This document shows, one piece after another, positions 58,101 to 64,000 of a DNA stretch of 64,000 nucleotides (within the stretch, counting starts at the first letter, position 1; each line of letters begins with the position of its first letter). A program made the translations under genes and the position numbers. The DNA lies in contig NZ_WHNY01000067.1 in NCBI RefSeq assembly GCF_013141695.1, forward strand, positions 62,001 through 126,000, given 5' to 3'. Origin of the DNA: Paenibacillus plantarum (GTDB lineage Bacteria > Bacillota > Bacilli > Paenibacillales > NBRC-103111). The notes beneath the pieces were generated by a model that saw nothing but the letters and a program-made list of their open reading frames with translations, did not search any database and was not told where the DNA came from.

Positions 58101-59671
58101 TCGCATCCGTATTTATATTTCGATCAAGAGTGGGTAGTGCGGTTTCGGCTGCAACTTCAGCTGGATGAGCATCTGGCGCGGGAATGGCAGGCTTATGTGG
58201 CTAAGGCTGATCGGATGCTGGAGGAATCCTTTACAGATGAGGCGGAGGCGGACGGGGAAGATTCCCAACACGGACGCTACGGGCCGCCGAGCGAGCAGGT
58301 TGCCAAGATGGGCACGATACTTGGCCTTGTGTATCAGGTAACGGGGCAGCGGCACTATGGAGAGAAGCTTAGGGATGCGCTTCTTCATTACAGTGGCTAT
58401 CAGAAATGGTATGGGAAAGGTCTACTGCGAAACGATCCGCCGTGGCATTCAGAGTTGAATACGTCCCGGTTCTGCCACGGATTTGCCGTCGGCTACGACT
58501 GTATCTACGATCTGCTTAGCCCTGAAGAACGGACGACCGTTCGCCGGGGACTGCAGGAGCTCGGTATACTACCGACGCTAAACGATTGGGTTTTTGCCGA
58601 CACACGTATCCATGCACTCGATTCGATGGGTCATAATTGGTGGGCGGTGATGATCGGACTGGCAGGCGTCGGTGTCCTTATCTCCAATATTATGTGCAGA
58701 GCGAAGCGCATAACGTGGTGCTGTTTAATGGCGAAGGGCAGCTGAAGTCAGATGTGCCTCGGGGTGTGAAGGAGCCTGGAGAAGTGTACCATCTGGTGGA
58801 TCACGCCGGCCTTCGTTATGTATACGCGGACGCAACCGGCCCGATGTCACCGCATTTCTCGCGGAATTTCCGTCATTTCCTCTGGGTCGACGGTGTCATC
58901 GTTATCATTGACGATGTGCGAGCGCATGAGAAGGGGAACCTGCAGTGGCTGCTTCACTATGAAGGGGAAACGGACATTGCGGAGAATGGCTCTGTGCGGG
59001 TAACGAACGGTGATGCTAGTGTGATCGTTAAACATCTGTTCCTGCAGAACCTGACGATTCAGGAAAAAGAGGGCCTTGCCGATCATGCTCCGGATACCAA
59101 GGTGACGTATTTGTCATTTGAAACTAGCGAATCGCTTAATGAGGCTAAATTTATTACCGCTGTGATACCGGTGGAGCCGGAGTTTTCACTTCCAGAAGTG
59201 ACTGCTCTGGAAGGACACGACATGCTCGGTGTGCGTATTCGATCAGGCGGCAAGCAGACGGATGTGTACTTGAACCTCCGGGCAGACGGTCGAATCATGC
59301 ATCAGAATTGCATCCGTAAGTTGAATGGCTGGGAGACGGATGCCTATCTTGTCGCCGTCACCCGACCTGAAGGCGCCGACGATGAAGACTGGACAAACGT
59401 CGAACGCTGCTTTATCGGCTACGGAAGCGTGCTCCGCCATAGCGGGCATACGTTATTCGCTTCGATGTCCAGGGCGACGGCCTGTCTGGAGCTAAGCCCG
59501 GCGGAGCTTTCTGTCGCGCTGCGTGGCCAGCCTTATCTTCGCGCAGAGGTACGACCAGCGGTTATGCCGCAGCGCGTGACTGCTGAAGGGAACGCGGAGG
59601 TCATTTCGAGTGACAACGGCGTCATCACCGTTGTTCAATCCAGCTCCATGGCGACGCGTCGTCCTGGTTAA
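58101..59671 (+). pseudogene. Broken heparinase II/III-like polysaccharide lyase gene
   Basis: The N-terminal alpha-toroid part (58101 to about 58680: HPYLYFDQEW ... HSELNTSRFCHGFAVGYDCIYDLL ... GHNWWAVMIGLAG) lacks a start codon and begins right after the MarR stop. Near 58680 the frame shifts. The second part (QYYVQSEAHNVVLFNGEGQ ... to 59671) reads as the C-terminal beta-sandwich of heparinase II/III proteins. The central segment with several catalytic residues is missing, so there was both an internal deletion and loss of the 5' end. The code is more GC-rich than the AT-rich genes around it. Confidence 0.82.
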
Positions 59672-59700
59672 GGCATGACGAATGACATAGGATACATGCC

Positions 59701-59739
59701 AAAACAGCTGATCTTCTTGGGAAGATCAGCTGTTTTTGT
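59701..59739 (+). terminator. Rho-independent terminator
   Basis: AAAACAGCTGATCTTC pairs with GAAGATCAGCTGTTTTT around TTGG. It ends the broken heparinase gene. Confidence 0.9.
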
Positions 59740-59909
59740 CTACCTATAGGAGTGCATAAGAATAGGTTGACAAGAACTTGATCCAATTCCCGACTTGTGA
59801 CAAGAACGTTGTCCGATTGGCAACATGCAGTAGACTGGCCTGTAACTTACTAAACTAACGGGAGGATTCGCGCAACATTGTTGTCTTCGAAGAAAATTCA
59901 GATTTCCAC

Positions 59910-59940
59910 TTGATCCTTACGTAACGTAATGATTTAAAGT
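59910..59940 (+). promoter_or_regulatory. MerR-type promoter with 19-base spacer
   Basis: TTGATC (59910-59915), a 19-base spacer holding the palindrome TTACGTAACGTAA (59917-59929), and TAAAGT (59935-59940). Over-long spacers with a centred palindrome are the mark of MerR-family activation. It faces the DHFR-like gene; no merR gene is in the window. Confidence 0.65.
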
Positions 59941-60019
59941 GAACGTAAGAGCAGGACAAAACACAGGCCTACTGCCAAAAAATCGAACAACTAAAATCGA
60001 AATCGGAGGAGAAGCAAAC

Positions 60020-60589
60020 ATGAGAAAACTCGTATTGTTCATGCATGTGTCGCTGGACGGGTATGCGTCGGATTCGAACGGAGGACTAGATTGGATTCCG
60101 TACAACGAGGAATTAGAGAAATATGCCGAGGAGGTCGTAGCCGAAGTCGGCTCTCCCGTATACGGACGCACGACGTATCGGATGATGGAGAGTTACTGGC
60201 CCACGGTGCTGGACAATCCGAATGCGTCGAGGCACAGTATGGAGCATGCCAAATGGATACAGGATGTTGAGAAGATCGTCATTTCCGGCTCGATGGACGC
60301 TGTGGAATGGAACAATACGGAACTGATCAAGGACAATATCGCAGAGGAATTTAAGGTGCTCAAAGAGCAGCCTGGCAAAAATCTCGTTATCTTCGGCAGC
60401 CCGGGGGCGGCGAAGACGTTGCTTGAGCTCGGCCTGATCGACGAATTCCGGCTGACGATTTGTCCGGTCATCTTGGGCGGCGGAAAATCAGTATTCCACG
60501 GCGACGCTGAGAAAATCAGGCTCAAGCTGCTGTCCAGCCGAACACTCAAGTCGGGCATTATCGCGGCCCGCTATGAGTTGGAGAAATAG
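60020..60589 (+). CDS. Dihydrofolate reductase-like (RibD C-terminal family) protein
   Basis: A 189-residue protein of the RibD_C/DHFR-like family, with MRKLVLFMHVSLDGYASDSNGGLDWI, VYGRTTYRMMESYWP and a C-terminal GLIDEFRLTICPVILGGGKSVF. Such stand-alone proteins are common in Bacillales and are assumed to be NADPH-dependent reductases of unknown substrate. ATG 60020 follows GGAGGAG by 6 to 7 bases; a longer frame from 59939 lacks a site. It is probably driven by the MerR-type promoter at 59910. Confidence 0.88.
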   Translation: MRKLVLFMHVSLDGYASDSNGGLDWIPYNEELEKYAEEVVAEVGSPVYGRTTYRMMESYWPTVLDNPNASRHSMEHAKWIQDVEKIVISGSMDAVEWNNTELIKDNIAEEFKVLKEQPGKNLVIFGSPGAAKTLLELGLIDEFRLTICPVILGGGKSVFHGDAEKIRLKLLSSRTLKSGIIAARYELEK

Positions 60590-60645
60590 TCGTGCCGTAC
60601 AAAGTGTTCCACTAACGCGAAACTATAGCTCAATAAACGTCAAGA

Positions 60646-60680
60646 GTAGGCTGCCGACAGCAATGAACGGCAGCCTTCTT
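60646..60680 (+). terminator. Rho-independent terminator
   Basis: AGGCTGCCG pairs with CGGCAGCCT around an 11-base loop, followed by TCTT. It ends the DHFR-like gene. Confidence 0.75.
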
Positions 60681-60847
60681 AGCTCCCGGGCAGAATAGTT
60701 ATAACTAAAGTCTTCCCAAAATAAGGGATTACATTTGATATACTCATCTAAGATGCTGGTATAACTCCTGTCGTTTCTCAATACTTGGGTTGTATATCCA
60801 GGATAATACGCGCTACCTCATCGACAAAGATGAAAATGGAGGAATAA

Positions 60848-61882
60848 ATGAATATTGAACTTGAAAAGCTCATTTATGCTTTAAAGCAACGGTTCAAGAC
60901 GAATATCATCTCCACCGACTGCCAAACTATGCCGTTACAGGGCGGAACTGTGGGAAATGTGCACCTAGTAACGGGGATCGCCGAAAGCGTGGATGGCGAC
61001 AAATTGCCTTACCGTATAGTGCTGAAAATCCAGAATAAATGGGAGCGTTATAGTGATCCGGGCTCATGGCGTCGGGAATATGATCTCTATTCTTCTGACT
61101 TGGGAGTGACGTTCTCGCAAGCCCTCCGCTGGCCGATATGTTATCACGCTGAGCTCAATGCCGAAGAAAATGAATACCAGCTGTGGCTGGAATATATCGA
61201 TGGCGTAACCGGTTTAGACTTGACCGGTGACATGTATGAAAAGGCCGCGTTGGAGTTAGGGCGCTTTCAAGGCAAGATGTATGCGGCGCAGCCCGCCGTG
61301 CTGCAAAGTCTGACCAACCTGAGCCATGCGGATCTCATGAAGAATACGTACCTGCATTATCGGTCATGGCCGGTCGTCTACGATTATATACGCTCGGAGG
61401 ACTGCGGATTGCCTCTGCACGTGCGCCAAATGCTCATCGACATCGATGACCAAGCAGACGAGATATTCGCTCGTATCGAAAAATTGCCCCTCGTGCTATG
61501 TCACCGGGACTTCTGGGTAACCAATCTTATCTATGCTGACGGGAATTTCGCGCTTATCGATTGGGATACCAGCGGATGGGGCTACCTAGGCGAGGATCTC
61601 GCAAGCCTGATCGCGGATGAACCGGATATCGATCACATGGTCGAACACTACCAGCGATGTATCCCTGCGTATTACAAAGGTTTTTCGGAGTATGCGGATG
61701 TATCCCGAATCGCCGATCATTGTGTTTACGAGATTATCCTTCTCGTATTCGGGTACAGGCTTGTGGAGGGGTATCTCCACACAGAGGCAGATGACAAGAA
61801 GACGAAGCGTGCCCATACTCTCCAAAAAATCTATGAAATGAAGTCCATAGCCTTGATGGACACATCTGGTTACATAGCCTAA
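60848..61882 (+). CDS. Aminoglycoside phosphotransferase/choline-kinase-like protein
   Basis: A 344-residue protein-kinase-like phosphotransferase. The catalytic loop VLCHRDFWVTNLIYADGNFALIDWDTSGWG has the HxDxxxxN pattern and a metal-binding Asp. The N-lobe has a glycine-containing loop (LQGGTVGNVHLVTGI) and Lys in VLKIQNKW. GGAGG precedes ATG. The family phosphorylates small molecules such as antibiotics, choline or sugars; the substrate cannot be told. Confidence 0.85.
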   Translation: MNIELEKLIYALKQRFKTNIISTDCQTMPLQGGTVGNVHLVTGIAESVDGDKLPYRIVLKIQNKWERYSDPGSWRREYDLYSSDLGVTFSQALRWPICYHAELNAEENEYQLWLEYIDGVTGLDLTGDMYEKAALELGRFQGKMYAAQPAVLQSLTNLSHADLMKNTYLHYRSWPVVYDYIRSEDCGLPLHVRQMLIDIDDQADEIFARIEKLPLVLCHRDFWVTNLIYADGNFALIDWDTSGWGYLGEDLASLIADEPDIDHMVEHYQRCIPAYYKGFSEYADVSRIADHCVYEIILLVFGYRLVEGYLHTEADDKKTKRAHTLQKIYEMKSIALMDTSGYIA

Positions 61883-61980
61883 ACTAACAGTGAAGTAAGA
61901 ACAAATAACCAATTCATTATTAATTTGTTATTATTTTGAAAAGGGTATTTAAAAATGAGGATTGTAATCGCTACAGATTT

Positions 61981-62990
61981 TTGGAGGAGATTCCTATCGA
62001 AAGTTCTATTAAAGATAAATTTACAAAAGAAATTTTTTAGAGGCAGCAGGTCGGTTTGGCATTAACTTTACAGATACGATAGAACTTGACGGTTTTCAAA
62101 ATTTTGTGTTTTTAGGGAAACGTGAATCCATAAATGTGATACTAAGGATTGCTCATAGCACACATAGAAGTAAGGATATAACGCTAGCTGAGATCGAGTT
62201 TATTTCTTATCTAGCCGATTCCGGAATGACTGTATCGAAAGCTTTGCTTTCTAATCAAGGTGAATATGCTGAAATTATTGAACATGCTGATAACTGTTTT
62301 ATTGCGACTGCTTTTGAATTCGCTCCTGGCAGAAGGGCTGAAATTTGCATTGAAAGTGATATCTTTTATGAACGAATCGGCAGGTTTACTGGGAAGATGC
62401 ATAAGTTATCAAAACAGTTTTCTCCTATTCATAAAAGGTATGATTGGAATGACAATGCAGCTATTACAAAATTTCATAATTATGTACCTTTTGAGATTCT
62501 TCAACAGAAACTTGAGTTAATAACAAGTCAAATTCAATCATTGTCAAGAGACAGAGATTCGTTTGGGCTTATTCATGGAGACATTAGCCCGGGGAATTAC
62601 CTGAATCATGAAGATCACCCGAGCATCATTGACTTCGATCAATGCGAGTACAGTTGGTTTGCTTCTGAAATTGCAACATCGATATTCCATGAAACTCCAA
62701 TTCCATTTATTATTACAGACGCAAATAGACGCAAGACAATAACAAAACGATTTTTTTTAAACTTTTTCCAAGGATACTCTAAGGAAAATATATTAAGCCG
62801 TAGTTCACTAAATGCCATTCCATTATTTATAAATTTAAGACAAGCTATCGTTATCGGTCTCATATACCGTAGTTCTGATATGGGGAACTTCGATAATTGG
62901 AGTGATTGGAATAAAGAAGCATTAACTTTTTATATTAATAATATAAAAAATGATATTCCTTATATTGACTTGGATTTCACAAGTCTATGA
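61981..62990 (+). pseudogene. Aminoglycoside phosphotransferase-like gene with frameshift in a T-tract
   Basis: The main frame (62106-62990) codes for a phosphotransferase C-terminal part with LIHGDISPGNYLNHEDHPSIIDFDQCEYSWF. The family's N-terminus is found in another frame: IESSIKDKFTKEI (61996-62034) runs into a stop at the T6 tract 62033-62038. One more T would join it to LEAAGRFGINFTDTIELDGFQNF and the main frame. The expected start after GGAGGAG is an ATC (61996) rather than ATG, so the start may also be damaged. It is either a pseudogene or a sequence error. If only the 62106 ATG is used, the product lacks its N-lobe. Confidence 0.75.
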
Positions 62991-63148
62991 TGTAAATACC
63001 CAGTAGAACAGGGTCTATGGTGAGATAAAGAGAGTGACAATGATTATTTTTACACAACATCCATATAGAATTAATTAAATCCGCGAAGTCCTTTTATATA
63101 CTTATATTGTTTGATATAGCGAAATAAAAGGACTAGGCGGTAGATGTA

Positions 63149-63688
63149 ATGTTAAAAAAACGTGACTTGCACGAATGCCATTTACTGTATAACTTAATGA
63201 CGGATCCTGCAGTTTTTCCATACGTTCGATCTAAATGCCAATTCTATGAACAATATTTATTCCTAACCAAACAGTTGATCGTTGAAGAAGAGCAAGAGAC
63301 ATGTATTTCTAGAACAATTCTTAACGAGATTGGACATCCCATTGGTACGATTGATTTATATGATATTGTAAATAAAACAGGCTTCTTAGCCACATGGATT
63401 GGAACTCCTTATTTTGGAAAAGGTTATAACCAGCGAGCGAAGGAATCCTTTTTTACTGAACTTTTTCTTGAACATAATATTGAAACGGTATTCTTGAAAA
63501 TCCGAAAACAAAATATTCGATCGAAGAAGGCGGTAGAAAAACTACCGTATGCCAAATTAGCAAATGATATCAACCATCAAATATATAAATCGATAAATCA
63601 TGCGCAAGAGATCTATGATTTGTATCAAGTGGAGCGGTTAGACTTTTTAGAATGCAGTAAAATCATGCAACATGAGATGGCTACGTAG
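63149..63688 (+). CDS. GNAT-family acetyltransferase
   Basis: A 179-residue N-acetyltransferase-like protein. The acetyl-CoA binding region is ATWIGTPYFGKGYNQRAKESF, with the usual Q/RxxGxG/A variant (YFGKGYNQRA), followed by FLKIRKQNIRSKKAVEKL. It is related to RimJ/L-type enzymes that acetylate small molecules or protein N-termini. A weak AGGCGG lies before ATG. Acceptor unknown. Confidence 0.85.
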   Translation: MLKKRDLHECHLLYNLMTDPAVFPYVRSKCQFYEQYLFLTKQLIVEEEQETCISRTILNEIGHPIGTIDLYDIVNKTGFLATWIGTPYFGKGYNQRAKESFFTELFLEHNIETVFLKIRKQNIRSKKAVEKLPYAKLANDINHQIYKSINHAQEIYDLYQVERLDFLECSKIMQHEMAT

Positions 63689-63767
63689 CAAACTGTGAAA
63701 GAACTGACTGTTCGCTAAACTCTATCTAGAAACGATAGCACAAATCAGTATTAAACTATACGATTCT

Positions 63768-63827
63768 AATCAACAAACACCTAGTCAAAACACCAAAATA
63801 AAGTGTTGGACCGGGTGTTTGTTGATT
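63768..63827. terminator. Large inverted repeat, possible bidirectional terminator
   Basis: AATCAACAAACACC (63768-63781) pairs perfectly with GGTGTTTGTTGATT (63814-63827), enclosing a smaller AACAC/GTGTT stem. No long T-run follows. It lies about 80 bases after the acetyltransferase gene. The remaining 170 bases of the window show no gene. Confidence 0.55.
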
Positions 63828-64000
63828 GTACTCTTGTTTCCCGCTAGCACTTCTAGGCATCACGCCCGTTATGCTTTCTTTAAAACTCTGTTTAAGTTCA
63901 GGATAGATTATTTAGAACTACCCAACATCTACTTAAGCAATAGAAGTATAATCTCAACGGAATTATCAATAAATGATCGTTCTGGCCGAGATTTCATCAT

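Noticed and set aside
59760..59820. TGACAAGAAC direct repeats as an insertion-sequence end
   Set aside because: Two short repeats only; no inverted terminal repeat pair or transposase was found nearby, so no mobile element is claimed.

Overview
The window looks like a Paenibacillus-type chromosome (a spore-forming, Gram-positive plant-polymer degrader). The evidence is several S-layer-homology (SLH) surface proteins, YesM/YesN-type two-component pairs beside carbohydrate ABC importers that lack their own ATPase, an aldouronate/xylan utilisation cluster, strong AGGAGG ribosome sites, CcpA-type cre sites and a tiny YjcZ-type sporulation gene. No rRNA, tRNA, intact transposase or CRISPR array was seen.

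Layout. 0-7.7 kb: a giant secreted beta-helix protein with a cohesin and a degenerate dockerin, followed by a cohesin-SLH protein. 7.7-14.6 kb: sensor kinase and response regulator, then a sugar importer (binding protein and two permeases). 14.8-24.8 kb: an aldouronate-type importer (558-residue binding protein, two permeases), two YesN-type regulators around one YesM-type kinase, and an intracellular GH10 xylanase. 24.9-29.1 kb: an SLH-anchored modular GH10 xylanase. 29.2-34.7 kb: esterase, cupin, Gfo/Idh/MocA oxidoreductase, AraC regulator, MFS transporter and a glycosidase remnant. 35.2-42.1 kb: a third kinase/regulator pair and a third importer, sharing 21-bp-phased direct repeats. 42.4-49.8 kb: two GH3 glycosidases, each with a C-terminal cohesin plus dockerin, and between them a second cohesin-SLH protein. 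49.9-56.8 kb: a thiazole/oxazole-modified peptide (TOMM) cluster of the heterocycloanthracin/sonorensin type, flanked by direct repeats. 56.8-63.8 kb: mixed genes, several broken.

How the parts work together (inference). Xylan would be cut at the surface by the SLH-anchored GH10 enzyme, the products imported by binding-protein-dependent transporters and finished inside by the cytoplasmic GH10 enzyme and esterase. The kinase/regulator pairs sense substrate and cre sites impose catabolite repression. The most unusual theme is a putative small cellulosome-like system. Three secreted proteins each carry both a cohesin and a dockerin(-like) module, and two cohesin-SLH proteins lie directly downstream of two of them, separated by a hairpin. 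Such parts could build chains of enzymes tethered to the S-layer.

The second highlight is the TOMM cluster. It has a 114-residue precursor whose core holds 17 cysteines, mostly in a C-x-x-x-C rhythm with Gly/Ala between them and no Ser or Thr. It is followed by a ThiF-like maturation protein, a YcaO cyclodehydratase and a SagB-type dehydrogenase. All functions are read from sequence by eye; domain borders are approximate.
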